Shown here: positions 13,401-25,641 of the stretch, piece after piece | Position numbering within the stretch: position 1 is the stretch's first letter | Layout of the letters: every line of letters begins with the position of its first letter | Source: Manihot esculenta | Taxonomy: Eukaryota > Streptophyta > Magnoliopsida > Malpighiales > Euphorbiaceae | DNA length: 64,000 bases | NCBI RefSeq assembly: GCF_001659605.2 | Contig: NC_035168.2 | Coordinates: 9,418,058 to 9,482,057 of the forward strand | Direction: 5' to 3' | Made by a program: the position numbers and the translations under genes | Notes under the pieces: generated by a model | What the model was told of the DNA's origin: nothing | Seen by the model: the letters and a program-made list of their open reading frames with translations, nothing else | The model's database searches: none

Positions 13401-14576
13401 AACACGGCTTGTATGCCAAGTTCTCCAAGTGTGAGTTCTGGTTGAGGAGCATTTCATTCTTGGGGCATGTTGTGTCAGAGAATGGAATTGAAGTGGACCC
13501 CAAGAAGGTGGAAGCTGTAGCTAACTGGCCTAGACCCACTACAGTGACAGAGATCAAGAGCTTCTTGGGTTTGGCAGGTTACTACAGGAGGTTCGTTCAG
13601 GACTTCTCTAAGATTGCAGCTCCTATGACCCGACTGACTAAGAAGAATCAGAGGTTTGTGTGGACTGACCAGTGTGAAGAGAGCTTCAAAGAGCTAAAGA
13701 AGAGGTTGACGTCGGCACCGGTGTTAGCTCTGCCAACTAGTAATGAAGACTTCACAGTGTATTGTGATGCGTCCCGTGTGGGACTAGGTTGTGTGTTGAT
13801 GCAGAGTGAAAGGGTAATTGCATATGCTTCTAGGCAGCTGAAGAAGCATGAGTTAAATTATCCTACACATGACCTAGAGATGGCAGCTGTGATCTTTGCA
13901 CTCAAGATGTGGAGGCATTACCTTTATGGGGTTAAATGTGAGATCTTCACAGATCATAAAAGCCTGCAGTACATCCTGAGTCAGAGGAAGCTGAATCTGA
14001 GGCAGAGAAGATGGGTAGAGCTGCTCAGTGACTATGATTGCAAATTCAGTACCATCCGAGTAAGGCGAATGTTGTGGCAGACGCCCTTAGCCGGAAATCA
14101 CTTGGCAGTTTGTCCCATATCACAGCAGAGAGGAGACCGGTGGTGAAAGAGTTTCATAAGCTCATGAATGAAGGTTTACAGTTGGAGTTATCTGGTACAG
14201 GTGCTTTGATAGCCCAAATGAGAATAACACATGTGTTTCTGGAACAGGTGGCTCAGAAACAGCACGAGGACCCAGAGTTAGTAAAGATTGCCAGGACTAT
14301 TCAGTCAGGTAAGAACGAAGAGTTCAGATTTGACAGTAAGGGGATCCTCCGCTATGGGAATAGATTGTGTATACCAGATGACATGGGTCTGAAGGGAGAC
14401 ATTATGAGGGAAGCTCATAATGCCAGATACAGTGTTCACCCTGGAGCCACCAAGATGTACCAAGATCTGAAGAGAGTTTATTGGTGGCCAGCTATGAAGA
14501 GAGAAGTGGCACAGTTTGTGTCAGCCTACGAGGTATGTCAGAGGGTGAAGCCGGAACATCAGAAGCCGGCTGGAAT

Positions 14577-14581
14577 GCGTA
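14577..14581. repeat. Target-site duplication of element 3, left copy
   Basis: GCGTA directly precedes the LTR and is repeated at 24459-24463. Joining across it restores the reading of the element 2 integrase. Confidence 0.93.
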
Positions 14582-16846
14582 TGTAACGACCCGAAAATCC
14601 GGACCGCTACCGGCGCTAGGATCCAGGTCGGCTTAAGGCCGCCGAGACCCGTAGCAAGCCTGACATAACCTGTAAACCTGTAAAATCCCATACATGATCA
14701 ACAACATACAAAAAAATTAAAACTTTTCTTTCCATACTCATCAACCAAACTCAACCTGTGCATAAACATAAACATAACTTTGATCCCTCTGTGGAATCTC
14801 ATCTGTGCCCCCAATGGGTAACATAACATCTGTTGAGTTGGTTAACATAACCATCATAAAAATCTCTAAGATCATGTTATAAAGGGATACAACAATCTAT
14901 GGTCAAGTACGCACTAACATCCATAAAACTCATTACATAACTATACTGTACTTTTACATTACAATTTGATCATGTCCATTTCTAGCTATTACATAAGCAT
15001 GACTTCTTTACTCTATCCGGACTCCCGCACTATACTGTACCTGCAAGCCTGGAGGGTAAAGGGAGAGGGGTGAGCTAAAAGCCCAGTGAGTAGAGCTAGT
15101 AAAACACGTTAACACTATGCTCTATGAAATGCATCATAACACAAACAATTCACAAAAGGGTTGGGTGAACTCGTCACCAATTAGTCCAAATTAACTCTGT
15201 GCCAGGCCTGTAGAATGGGGTCCTGGTCTTTCCTGTCAGAACATATATTACTTACCATTTTCCCAGGGCCTCCTCTGGGCTCCTGGTCTTCAAGTCCCAT
15301 AACCGTGCTAGACTATAGGATGGGATCCTGGTCTTTCCTTACTCTGTGCCAGGCCTGTAGAATGGGGCCTGGTCTTTCTTACTCTGTGCCAGGCCTGTAG
15401 CATGGGGCCTGGTCTTCCTGTCATGGACTAACTGGGTCATCCGACATTCACCCACAACAACAATAATTTATGCAATGCGGCATATTTGTGAAAACTAATG
15501 CAATCATCCTATTGCATAATCATGATGCATGAAACATGATAAAACATTTAATTTAAAAGATTAAGTTTTAGTTCCACTCACCTCTGGCTGACTCTGACAA
15601 TACCGAAGCAGCTGAACTCACTGCTGGGGTCCTCGGTTCCTCGGGTCTGAACCTACACAGGTGGACTCAAATGAGGGACCAAACATACTTGAACATAACT
15701 CTAAACTACTCCCCAAAAACCCCCTAAAACATCCTGAAAATATCACATAGAGATATGCATGAAATGGCTGAACAGGGCACTTTCGGCGGCACCTTCGGCG
15801 GCCGAAAGTCCTGGACAGATCCGAAAGTCAGGCACTTTCGGCGGCACCTTCGGCGGCCGAAAGTCCCAGACAGAGACGAAAGTCTCTTTTCGGGGGCAAC
15901 TTCGGCAGCCGAATGCTGCCTCCACAAAGGGGGTTCGGCGGCCGAAACTCCCTTCGGCGGCCGAACCTGGTTTCTGCCAGGAGGGCAGAAACTTGGTTCA
16001 CATGAACCCCTTGCCTCCCAAAACCTCAAATCAAGTATATATCTCAACCAAATCATGCATACAAGTTCCTAGGGGCCTCAAAACATCAAATACCCCAACT
16101 ACAACACTTCAAACATACTCAAGCAAGCCACATTGTTCAAAACATCAACATTAACCCATAACTCAACATATACCCTAACATGCATTTCTACTCATAGATC
16201 TTGCACAAAACTTATTTAAAACACATAAGGAGCTTAAGATCGGCTCTTACCTCTTGAAGATCGAGAGGGAGACGACCTAAACTTGGAGATCCACGAAAAT
16301 GAGCTCCTGAGTTCCCAAAGCTCCAAAACTTGTTTCGAAAGCTTAAATCTTCAAAACCAAGTGAAAACAAGTGAAAATCTTGAAAGATTTAGAGGAAGAA
16401 CATCAAAAATGGGTGAGAGACGGCGGAGAGCTCACCTTGGCCGAAAATGGGGAAAAGCTCGCCCGTTTTCGGCTAAGGGACCCTTTTATAGTGGCTGGCC
16501 AGACCACGTTCGGGGGCCGAATGTGCCTCCGCATGCATGCCATGTTCGGCGGCCGAACATGAGGTTCGGCGGCCGAACCTGGACTTCCCTCACTCATGTT
16601 TTCGGGGGCCTAACGTGCCTCCAAAACGCATGTATGTTCGGCGGCCGAACTTGACTTTCGGCGGCCGAACCTGGGTTTTCCTCCAAGGACTTTTCATGCA
16701 AAAACTCATTCAATATCATACTCAAAATCATAAAACACATTAAAACATTTTTATAAAACATGATTCTACCCTTCTAGAGGTCTCCGACATCCGAGATCCC
16801 ACCGGACAGTAGGAATTCCGATACCGGAGTCTAGCCGGGTATTACA
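14582..16846 (-). repeat. 3' LTR of element 3 (2265 bp)
   Basis: It is the same length as the 5' LTR with about 13 substitutions. The TATA box is on the minus strand at 16490-16484. TTCGGCGGCCGAA-type motifs cluster at about 15779-15968 and 16508-16672. A distinct tandem repeat around TCTGTGCCAGGCCTGTAG (about 15190-15420) replaces the GTGTGGCCTGCACTAC repeat of elements 1 and 2, marking a different LTR subfamily. Confidence 0.95.
16484..16490 (-). promoter_or_regulatory. TATA box in element 3 LTR
   Basis: The minus strand reads ACTATAAAAGGG in the LTR, downstream of a cluster of TTCGGCGGCCGAA motifs. The same box is at 24102-24096 in the 5' LTR and at matching places in the other family LTRs (1653-1647, 9193-9187, 25987-25993, 37853-37859). 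It is the probable core promoter of the family. Confidence 0.75.
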
Positions 16847-16860
16847 TTCTTCCCCCCTTA
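16847..16860 (-). promoter_or_regulatory. Polypurine tract of element 3
   Basis: The minus strand reads TAAGGGGGGAAGAA directly before the 3' LTR. Confidence 0.9.
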
Positions 16861-16937
16861 AGAACATTCGTCCCCGAATGTTCCTCAACTAGCACATGCA
16901 TAGAATCATCACAACATGAAACACATAGAGACTAACC

Positions 16938-19900
16938 TTAAAAGAGATGAGGATATTGCCGGAGCATAGACTCCCGTGTCTCCCAAGTGCACTCTTCCAT
17001 ATTGTGGTGGTTCCAAAGGACCTTCACCATCGGGATTTCCTTGTTCCTTAGCTTCCTGATCTGGGTGTCTAGGATCCGCACTGGCTGCTCAACATAGGTG
17101 AGATCCTCTTGGATCTCCACATCAGGCTCACTAAGAACCTTGCCCGGATCTGACACGAACTTTCTCAACATGGAAACATGGAAAACCGGATGGATTCTTG
17201 CCATAGGAGCAGGCAAATCTAGCTTATACGACACATTCCCAATCTTCTGCAAGACTTCAAAGGGTCCGATGTATCGTGGGGCTAGTTTACCTTTCTTCCC
17301 GAAGCGAACCACTCCTTTCATTGGAGACACCTTGAGCAATACCAGATCCCCCTCCTGAAACTCCACTTGCCTTCTGCGGATGTCTGCATAACTCTTCTGT
17401 CTGCTTGCAGCAGTCTTGATTCTTTCTCTGATTAAGGGTACCACCCTGCTGGTGATCTCTACTAGCTCAGGCCCTGCCAAGGCCTTTTCTCCAACTTCCT
17501 CCCAGCAAACAGGTGACCTGCACTTCCTTCCATATAAAGCTTCATATGGAGCCATCCCGATGCTAGCATGATGACTGTTATTGTAGGCAAACTCCACCAA
17601 AGGTAGATGCTGCCTCCAAGAACCGCCAAAGTCCAGCACACACATTCTCAGCATATCTTCTATGGTCTGGATGGTCCTCTCTGACTGTCCGTCTGTCTGT
17701 GGATGGAAGGCAGTGCTGAAATCCAGTCTAGTACCCATGGCATCCTGCAGACTCCGCCAAAACCTGGAGGTGAACTGGGGCCCTCTATCTGACACTATAG
17801 AAACAGGAACCCCATGCAGTCTGACTATCTCATCAACGTACACCTGTGCCAACTTGTCCACAGAATAGCCACTCCTGATAGGGATGAAGTGAGCAGATTT
17901 GGTGAGTCTGTCCACAATCACCCATATGGAGTCCAATCTGTTGGACGTCGCCGGTAACCCCACTACGAAGTCCATAGCTATATTCTCCCATTTCCACTCT
18001 GGAATAGGTAGCGGGTTAAGCATTCCAGCCGGCTTCTGATGTTCCAGCTTCACCCTCTGACACACTTCGCAGGCTGACACAAACTGTGCCACTTCTTTCT
18101 TCATAGCTGGCCACCAATAAACCTTTTTCAGATCTTGATACATCTTGGTGGCTCCGGGGTGAATGCTGTATCTTGCATTATGAGCCTCTCTCATAATGTC
18201 TCCTTTTAGCCCTATGTCATCTGGTACACACAATCGACTCCCATAGCGGAGGATCCCCTTATTGTCGAATCTGAACTCACTATCCTTGCCTGACTGAACA
18301 GTCCTGGCAATCTTCACTAACTCTGGGTCCTCATGCTGTTTCTGAGCCACCTGCTCCAGAAAAACGGGTGTCACTTTCATCTGAGCGACCAAGGCACCTG
18401 TACCAGATAACTCCAACTGTTGACCTTCCTCAATGAGCTTGTAAAACTCCTCCACCACTGGTCTCCTCTCTGCCGTGATGTGGGATAGACTGCCTAGTGA
18501 CTTCCGGCTTAGGGCGTCTGCCACGACATTCGCCTTACCCGGATGATACTGAATCTTGCAATCATAGTCACTCAGCAGCTCTACCCATCTCCTCTGTCTC
18601 AAATTCAAATCTCTTTGACTCAGGATGTATTGCAGGCTTTTATGATCGGTGAAGATCTCACATTTTACCCCATAGAGGTAGTGCCTCCACATCTTGAGTG
18701 CAAAGATTACTGCTGCCATCTCAAGGTCATGTGTGGGGTAATTCAACTCATGCTTCTTTAGCTGCCTAGAAGCATAAGCAATCACCCTCTCATTCTGCAT
18801 AAGCACACAACCCAGTCCCACACGGGATGCATCACAAAAGACTGTAAAGTCCTCATCACTAGATGGCAGAGCTAAAACTGGTGCTGAAGTCAACCTCTTC
18901 TTAAGCTCTTCAAAACTTTCCTCGCACTGGTCGGTCCACAGAAACTTCTGATTCTTCCTGGTTAGTCTGGTTAGAGGAGCTGCTATCTTTGAGAAGTCCT
19001 GAACGAACCTCCTGTAGTAACCTGTCAAACCCAAAAAACTCCTGATCTCTGTCACTGAAGTGGGTCTAGGCCAGTTAGCCACAGTTTCTGTCTTCTTGGG
19101 GTCCACCTCTATCCCATTCTCTGACACTACATGCCCCAAGAACGAAATGCTCCTCAGCCAGAACTCACATTTAGAGAACTTGGCATACAAGCCATGTTCC
19201 CTCAAGGTCTGTAGAACCAACCTCAGATGATGGGCATGCTCCTCTGCATTCCTGGAATACACTAGGATATCATCTATGAAGACAATAACGAAGTGATCCA
19301 GGTACTGGCTAAACACTCTGTTCATGAGATCCATGAATGCTGCAGGGGCGTTGGTTAACCCAAACGGCATTACAAGGAACTCAAAATGCCCATATCTGGT
19401 CCTGAAAGCTGTCTTTGGCACGTCCTCTTCCCTAATCCTCAACTGATGGTACCCAGATCTCAGATCTATTTTGGAGAAACAACCCGCTCCTGCTAGCTGG
19501 TCGAATAGATCGTCGATCCTTGGCAAAGGGTACTTGTTCTTGGTAGTGACTTTGTTCAACTGCCTGTAGTCGATACAAAGTCTAAGGGATCCATCCTTCT
19601 TTCTCACAAACAAAACCGGAGCACCCCAGGGTGAGGTACTCGGTCGGATGAAGCCCTTGTCTACCAGCTCCTGTAACTGCTCCTTCAACTCTTTCAATTC
19701 TGCTGGCGCCATCCTGTAGGGAGGGATAGAGATCGGTCGGGTTCCAAGCATCAGTTCTATCTCGAACTCTATCTCCCTAGCAGGTGGTAAACCTGGCAGT
19801 TCGTCTGGGAACACATCTGCGAACTCTCTCACCACTGGCACTGAGGCGGGATCTCTAACCTGACCACTAAGCTCTCTCACATGAGCCAAATACCCCTGAC

Positions 19901-21920
19901 ATCCCTTCCTAAGCAACCTACGAGCCTGAAGAGCTGAGATCATACCTCTAGGTGTACCCCTCCTGTCTCCTCTGAAGACAACCTCTGATCCATCCTGACC
20001 TCTGAACCTGACTACCTTGTCCCTGCAGTCCAAGGTAGCACCATGGGTAGATAACCAGTCCATCCCTAGAATGACGTCAAAATCTGTCAAATCTAGAACC
20101 ACTAGGTCGGCGGACATGCATCTCCCCTCAACAAAAACTGGACTACACTGGCAGACTGACTCTGCCACTGATGGATCACATTTGGGTCCACTGACCCAGA
20201 GAGGACACTCTAACCCAGAAGTCATCAGACCTAACCTCCCCACGGCTCTCGGAGCAATAAAAGAATGAGATGCACCAGGGTCCATCAAGGCATACACATC
20301 TGAACAACCAATGATTAAGTTACCTGCCACCACGGTGTTAGATGCGTCTGCCTCCTGCTGTGTCATTGTGAAGATCCGTGCTGGAGCTGATGGACCTTCA
20401 CCTCTGAAACCCGCTGAAGAAGAGGCTGTTCCTCTCCCTCTGCCTCTGCCACTGGCCTGAGTCATGGCTGGAGCTGCTGGCTGCGCTACACTGCCTGAAG
20501 CTGTCTGTTGGGACTGAGCCATCGGGGCCGCTCTTGGACAGTCTCGAGCTATATGCCCCTCCTGACCACATCTGAAACAGGCGTTCGTCCCAAACCGACA
20601 TACTCCCTTGTGTGGTCTACCACACCTTGCACAGTTTGGAATATCCGCACCAGAGCTTGAGCCACTCCCAAATCCCAGACTAGACTTGACTTTATTCCAG
20701 AACTTGTTCTTTTTACTCTTGGGCTTACTCCATCTCTTACTGCCTGAAGCTGCTGCACTCAAGGTAGAGGGATCTAACCTTCCCCCACCCGGAGTTTTAG
20801 AACCAGAAGCTTGTGCCACTGTCTGCTTAATTGTGCCCTGAATGATGGCACTAGCCTCCATTCTCCTAGCCATGTCTACTATGGCATGAAAACTCTCTCT
20901 ATCTGCTGACTGTATCAAGGAGGAATACCTGGAATGGAGCTTCATGATATACCTCCTCGACTTCTTCTGATCTGTATTAAGGTCCTGCCCAGCAAATGGC
21001 AGCAACTCCATAAATCTGTCAGTATATTCGTCTACACTCATGTCATCAGTTTGCCTCAACTGCTCGAATTCTATCATCTTCAATTCCCTTGAACTATCAG
21101 GGAAAGCCCACCCTGCAAATTCATTAGCAAACTCCTCCCATGATAGACTATCCACCCTCGATTTCACATAGCTCTTGAACCACTCACGGGCCTTCTTGCA
21201 TTTTAGTGTGAACCCAGCCATCTGAATGGCTCTACTGTCATCTGCCCCTATCTCATCTGTAATTGCCTTGACCCGCTCCAAGTACACGAACGGATCATCA
21301 CCGGTTTCAAACTGGGGAGCACCCAGCTTCATATAGTCTGTCATCTTGACCTTGCTCCCACTGGCTGAGCTAGATCTAGGAGGTTGAGCAACTGGGGCTG
21401 CTGGTTCTGCAGATGGTGGAGCTGGTGCAACATTTTCTGAGGTAGGGTTTTCTGGATTTGGATAGTAGGGTGGAGGTGGATACATTGGGTACTGAGAGTA
21501 CGGTGGGTATGGCATCTGTGTGGGATAAGGGGTGAAACTAGGGTAATCCGATGTACCTCCCATCGAATACCCGGGATGTTGTGAGAAATGTGGGTAGTGA
21601 GGTGGCTGTACAAATCCCGAGGCCTGAGTGCCTCCTTGGGACTCTCCCATTCCTTCTTCTGACATATCGACTCCCAAACTGCCATCCCTCCTCTGTTCTA
21701 CGTCCATATCATCCCCCATATCCTCTGACGCTCCTCCCTGAACTGTCCCTTTGACTGATCTGCTCCTACCCAGATCCAGAGACCTTCTAGGGTCTCTTGC
21801 TACTCTATCCCTGTTGGACCTGCTAGACATTGCCCTAGGCAATGCTGGAGGACGGGCGCTCATGCCCTCATCCTCAGGTGGTACTCCAGTCAATCTTGCT
21901 GATCGACGAGTTCCTCTCAT
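16938..21920 (-). CDS. Intact gag-pol polyprotein of element 3 (1660 aa, chromovirus)
   Basis: This single open frame encodes all retrotransposon functions. I start it at the ATG of [10 protein letters not shown] (21920), the start shared with the other two copies; a further in-frame ATG upstream (22010) is not conserved. In order it has a Pro/Tyr-rich N-terminus, the gag capsid (about 200-400), an atypical C-x2-C-x3-H-x3-C followed by a standard CCHC knuckle (448-461), aspartic protease with DPGASH (D547), RT with FIDD (881-884), RNase H (D1030), an integrase HHCC finger (H1247, H1254, C1284, C1287) and core D1317, D1378, E1414 (D-x35-E), and a C-terminal chromodomain (about 1609-1660). Protease DPG instead of DT/SG occurs in all three copies here. 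No stop or frameshift is seen. It should form virus-like particles, copy its RNA and integrate. Confidence 0.96.
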   Translation of the reverse strand: MRGTRRSARLTGVPPEDEGMSARPPALPRAMSSRSNRDRVARDPRRSLDLGRSRSVKGTVQGGASEDMGDDMDVEQRRDGSLGVDMSEEGMGESQGGTQASGFVQPPHYPHFSQHPGYSMGGTSDYPSFTPYPTQMPYPPYSQYPMYPPPPYYPNPENPTSENVAPAPPSAEPAAPVAQPPRSSSASGSKVKMTDYMKLGAPQFETGDDPFVYLERVKAITDEIGADDSRAIQMAGFTLKCKKAREWFKSYVKSRVDSLSWEEFANEFAGWAFPDSSRELKMIEFEQLRQTDDMSVDEYTDRFMELLPFAGQDLNTDQKKSRRYIMKLHSRYSSLIQSADRESFHAIVDMARRMEASAIIQGTIKQTVAQASGSKTPGGGRLDPSTLSAAASGSKRWSKPKSKKNKFWNKVKSSLGFGSGSSSGADIPNCARCGRPHKGVCRFGTNACFRCGQEGHIARDCPRAAPMAQSQQTASGSVAQPAAPAMTQASGRGRGRGTASSSAGFRGEGPSAPARIFTMTQQEADASNTVVAGNLIIGCSDVYALMDPGASHSFIAPRAVGRLGLMTSGLECPLWVSGPKCDPSVAESVCQCSPVFVEGRCMSADLVVLDLTDFDVILGMDWLSTHGATLDCRDKVVRFRGQDGSEVVFRGDRRGTPRGMISALQARRLLRKGCQGYLAHVRELSGQVRDPASVPVVREFADVFPDELPGLPPAREIEFEIELMLGTRPISIPPYRMAPAELKELKEQLQELVDKGFIRPSTSPWGAPVLFVRKKDGSLRLCIDYRQLNKVTTKNKYPLPRIDDLFDQLAGAGCFSKIDLRSGYHQLRIREEDVPKTAFRTRYGHFEFLVMPFGLTNAPAAFMDLMNRVFSQYLDHFVIVFIDDILVYSRNAEEHAHHLRLVLQTLREHGLYAKFSKCEFWLRSISFLGHVVSENGIEVDPKKTETVANWPRPTSVTEIRSFLGLTGYYRRFVQDFSKIAAPLTRLTRKNQKFLWTDQCEESFEELKKRLTSAPVLALPSSDEDFTVFCDASRVGLGCVLMQNERVIAYASRQLKKHELNYPTHDLEMAAVIFALKMWRHYLYGVKCEIFTDHKSLQYILSQRDLNLRQRRWVELLSDYDCKIQYHPGKANVVADALSRKSLGSLSHITAERRPVVEEFYKLIEEGQQLELSGTGALVAQMKVTPVFLEQVAQKQHEDPELVKIARTVQSGKDSEFRFDNKGILRYGSRLCVPDDIGLKGDIMREAHNARYSIHPGATKMYQDLKKVYWWPAMKKEVAQFVSACEVCQRVKLEHQKPAGMLNPLPIPEWKWENIAMDFVVGLPATSNRLDSIWVIVDRLTKSAHFIPIRSGYSVDKLAQVYVDEIVRLHGVPVSIVSDRGPQFTSRFWRSLQDAMGTRLDFSTAFHPQTDGQSERTIQTIEDMLRMCVLDFGGSWRQHLPLVEFAYNNSHHASIGMAPYEALYGRKCRSPVCWEEVGEKALAGPELVEITSRVVPLIRERIKTAASRQKSYADIRRRQVEFQEGDLVLLKVSPMKGVVRFGKKGKLAPRYIGPFEVLQKIGNVSYKLDLPAPMARIHPVFHVSMLRKFVSDPGKVLSEPDVEIQEDLTYVEQPVRILDTQIRKLRNKEIPMVKVLWNHHNMEECTWETRESMLRQYPHLF

Positions 21921-22178
21921 CCTGTTTTCTGAAAAACAGTGCACAACACAAGCAACATTAGCATCATATGGTTCATGTGGGCACACATGAACCCGCATCA
22001 CATACATCACATATCATAGCATATCATTAATGCACATGCTTATTATCATGGCATTTCACATCATCATGCAAGACAGGACTCCACATCCTATCCTAGTGGA
22101 CATGATCTTTCCTATTGTGCTTGACCTTCTATAACATCTATGAGCCCGACACTCTAGGTCCGACCATATGAACCTAGG

Positions 22179-22190
22179 GCTCTGATACCA
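22179..22190 (-). promoter_or_regulatory. Primer-binding site of element 3 (tRNA-iMet)
   Basis: The minus strand reads TGGTATCAGAGC three bases after the 5' LTR. Confidence 0.92.
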
Positions 22191-22193
22191 TTC

Positions 22194-24458
22194 TGTAACG
22201 ACCCGAAAATCCGGACCGCTACCAGCGCTAGGATCCAGGTCGGCTTAAGGCCGCCGAGACCCGTAGCAAGCCTGACATAACCTGTAAACCTGTAAAATCC
22301 CATACATGATCAACAACATACAAAAAAATTAAAACTTTTCTTTCCATACTCATCAACCAAACTCAACCTGTGCATAAACATAAACATAACTTTGATCCCT
22401 CTGTGGAATCTCATCTGTGCCCCCAATGGGTAACATAACATCTGTTGAGTTGGTTAACATAACCATCATAAAAATCTCTAAGATCATGTTATAAAGGGAT
22501 ACAACAATCTATGGTCAAGTACGCACTAACATCCATAAAACTCATTACATAACTATACTGTACTTTTACATTACAATTTGATCATGTCCATTTCTAGCTA
22601 TTACATAAGCATGACTTCTTTACTCTATCCGGACTCCCGCACTATACTGTACCTGCAAGCCTGGGGGGTAAAGGGAGAGGGGTGAGCTAAAAGCCCAGTG
22701 AGTAGAGCTAGTAAAACACGTTAACACTATGCTCTATGAAATGCATCATAACACAAACAATTCACAAAAGGGTTGGGTGAACTCGTCACCAATTAGTCCA
22801 AATTAACTCTGTGCCAGGCCTGTAGAATGGGGTCCTGGTCTTTCCTGTCAGAACATATATTACTTACCATTTTCCCAGGGCCTCCTCTGGGCTCCTGGTC
22901 TTCAAGTCCCATAACCGTGCTAGACTATAGGATGGGATCCTGGTCTTTCCTTACTCTGTGCCAGGCCTGTAGAATGGGGCCTGGTCTTTCTTACTCTGTG
23001 CCAGGCCTGTAGCATGGGGCCTGGTCTTCCTGTCATGGACTAACTGGGTCATCCGACATTCACCCACAACAACAATAATTTATGCAATGCGGCATATTTG
23101 TGAAAACTAATGCAATCATCCTATTGCATAATCATGATGCATGAAACATGATAAAGCATTTAATTTAAAAGATTAAGTTTTAGTTCCACTCACCTCTGGC
23201 TGACTCTGACAATACCGAAGCAGCTGAACTCACTGCTGGGGTCCTCGGTTCCTCGGGTCCGAACCTACACAGGTGGACTCAAATGAGGGACCAAACATAC
23301 TTGAACATAACTCTAAACTACTCCCCAAAAACCCCCTAAAACATCCTGAAAATATCACATAGAGATATGCATGAAATGGCTGAACAGGGCACTTTCGGCG
23401 GCACCTTCGGCGGCCGAAAGTCCTGGACAGATCTGAAAGTCAGGCACTTTCGGCGGCACCTTCGGCGGCCGAAAGTCCCAGACAGAGACGAAAGTCTCTT
23501 TTCGGGGGCAACTTCGGCAGCCGAATGCTGCCTCCACAAAGGGGGTTCGGCGGCCGAAACTCCCTTCAGCGGCCGAACCTGGTTTCTGCCAGGAGGGCAG
23601 AAACTTGGTTCACATGAACCCCTTGCCTCCCAAAACCTCAAATCAAGTATATATCTCAACCAAATCATGCATACAAGTTCCTAGGGGCCTCAAAACATCA
23701 AATACCCCAACTACAACACTTCAAACATACTCAAGCAAGCCACATTGTTCAAAACATCAACATTAACCCATAACTCAACATATACCCTAACATGCATTTC
23801 TACTCATAGATCTTGCATAAAACTTATTTAAAACACATAAGGAGCTTAAGATCGGCTCTTACCTCTTGAAGATCGAGAGGGAGACGACCTAAACTTGGAG
23901 ATCCACGAAAATGAGCTCCTGAGTTCCCAAAGCTCCAAAACTTGTTTCGAAAGCTTAAATCTTCAAAACCAAGTGAAAACAAGTGAAAATCTTGAAATAT
24001 TTAGAGGAAGAACATCAAAAATGGGTGAGAGACGGCGGAGAGCTCACCTTGGCCGAAAATGGGGAAAAGCTCGCCCGTTTTCGGCTAAGGGACCCTTTTA
24101 TAGTGGCTGGCCAGACCACGTTCGGGGGCCGAATGTGCCTCCGCATGCATGCCATGTTCGGCGGCCGAACATGAGGTTCGGCGACCGAACATGGACTTCC
24201 CTCACTCATGCTTTCGGGGGCCTAACGTGCCTCCAAAATGCATGTATGTTCGGCGGCCGAACTTGACTTTCGGCGGCCGAACCTGGGTTTTCCTCCAAGG
24301 ACTTTTCATGCAAAAACTCATTCAATATCATACTCAAAATCATAAAACACATTAAAACATTTTTATAAAACATGATTCTACCCTTCTAGAGGTCTCCGAC
24401 ATCCGAGATCCCACCGGACGGTAGGAATTCCGATACCGGAGTCTAGCCGGGTATTACA
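22194..24458 (-). repeat. 5' LTR of element 3 (2265 bp)
   Basis: This is the partner of 14582-16846 at a constant offset of 7612 with no indels. It ends at 24458 in ATTACA and is followed by the GCGTA target copy. Differences include positions in the TTCGGCGGCCGAA motifs, several of them at CpG sites. Confidence 0.95.
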
Positions 24459-25630
24459 GCGTAACCCACTGTCGATTTCAGAGTGGAAATGGGAGAATAT
24501 TGCTATGGACTTCGTGGTGGGGTTACCGGCAACGTCCAACATATTAGACTCCATATGGGTGATTATGGATAGACTGACCAAATCTGCTCACTTCATTCCT
24601 GTCAGGAGTAACTACTCTGTGGACAAATTGGCGCAGGTGTTTGTTGATGAAGTGGTCAGGTTGCATGGGGCTCCTCTTTCAATAGTTTCTGATAGAGGAC
24701 CCCAGTTCACCTCTAGGTTTTGGCGGAGTCTGCAGAACGCTATGAGTACCAGGTTGGATTTTAGCACTGCTTTCCATCCTCAGACGGACGGACAATCAGA
24801 GAGGACCATCCAGACCATAGAGGATATGCTCAGAATGTGTGTACTAGATTTTGGCGGTTCTTGGAGGCAGCATCTACCTTTGGTGGAGTTTGCCTACAAT
24901 AACAGCTATCATGCTAGCATAGGGATGGCTTCGTATGAAGCTTTGTATGGAAGGAAGTGCAGGTCACCGGTCTGTTGGGAGGAAGCTGGAGAAAGGGCCT
25001 TAGCAGGGCCTGAGTTAGTAGAGATCACCAGCAGAGTGGTGCCCATAATCAGAGAAAGGATCAAGACTGCTGTGAGTAGGCAAAAGAGTTATGCAGATAT
25101 CCGTAAAAGGCAAGTAGAGTTTCAGGAGGGGGATTTGGTATTGCTCAAAGTGTCTCCTATGAAAGGGGTGATTCGGTTCGGGAAGAAAGGTAAGCTAGCT
25201 CCACAGTACATCGGACCCTTTGAGATTTTGCAAAAGATTGGGAATGTATCGTACAAGTTAGACTTACCTGCTTCAATGGACAGAATCCATCCGGTTTTCC
25301 ATGTTTCCATGTTGAGGAAATTTGTGTCAGATCCGGGCAAGGTTCTTAGTGAGCCTGATGTGGAGATCCTAGAAGATCTCACCTATGTTGAGCAGCCAGT
25401 ACAGATCCTAGACACCCAGATTAGAAAGTTGAGAAACAAGGAAATCCCGATGGTGAAAGTCCTTTGGAATCACCACAACATTGAGGAGTGTACCTGGGAG
25501 ACACGGGAGTCCATGCTCCAGCAATATCCTCATCTCTTCTAAGGTGAGTGTTATGTGTTTTGTATGTATGTTGATGTTTTTATGCTATGCATGTGTTGTT
25601 TGGTGAACATTCGGAGACGAATGTTCTTAA

Positions 25631-25641
25631 TGAGGGAAGAA
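25631..25641 (+). promoter_or_regulatory. Polypurine tract of element 2
   Basis: TGAGGGAAGAA directly precedes the 3' LTR start at 25642. It is less G-rich than in elements 1 and 3. Confidence 0.75.

Larger units (their letters stand above)
14582..24458 (-). mobile_element. Full-length, apparently intact Ty3/gypsy chromovirus, element 3
   Basis: This 9877-bp minus-strand element has everything needed for retrotransposition: two 2265-bp LTRs with TG...CA ends, a tRNA-iMet primer site, one uninterrupted gag-pol frame and a polypurine tract. The 5-bp GCGTA is present on both sides (14577-14581 and 24459-24463), a perfect target duplication inside the integrase of element 2. My base-by-base reading finds about 13 substitutions and no indels between its LTRs (about 0.6%), so the insertion is recent. 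The family is Tekay/Del-like, inferred from the chromodomain, tRNA-Met primer and long LTRs. Expression cannot be judged from sequence. Confidence 0.96.
10696..25542 (+). pseudogene. gag-pol polyprotein of element 2, frameshifted and split by element 3
   Basis: The frame starts at the ATG of MRETRRSARL (10696). The gag capsid reads to about 11805, where a short deletion relative to element 3 shifts the frame and gives a stop (11809-11811). The nucleocapsid ([15 protein letters not shown]), protease (DPGASH) and RT (FIDDILVYS near 13322-13348) follow in another frame. One-base deletions near 13367 and 14045 shift it again inside RT and RNase H. The integrase zinc-finger ends at 14581, where element 3 is inserted. 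The rest resumes at 24464 with the integrase core (SDRGPQF, DGQSER) and a C-terminal chromodomain ending in the TAA at 25542. The first zinc-finger Cys is Tyr (SAYEVC, 14527-14529). Not functional. Confidence 0.93.

Noticed and set aside
21921..22010. Upstream extension of the element 3 polyprotein from the ATG at 22010
   Set aside because: The extra 30 residues are not conserved in elements 1 and 2. The shared start is MRGTRR/MRETRR.
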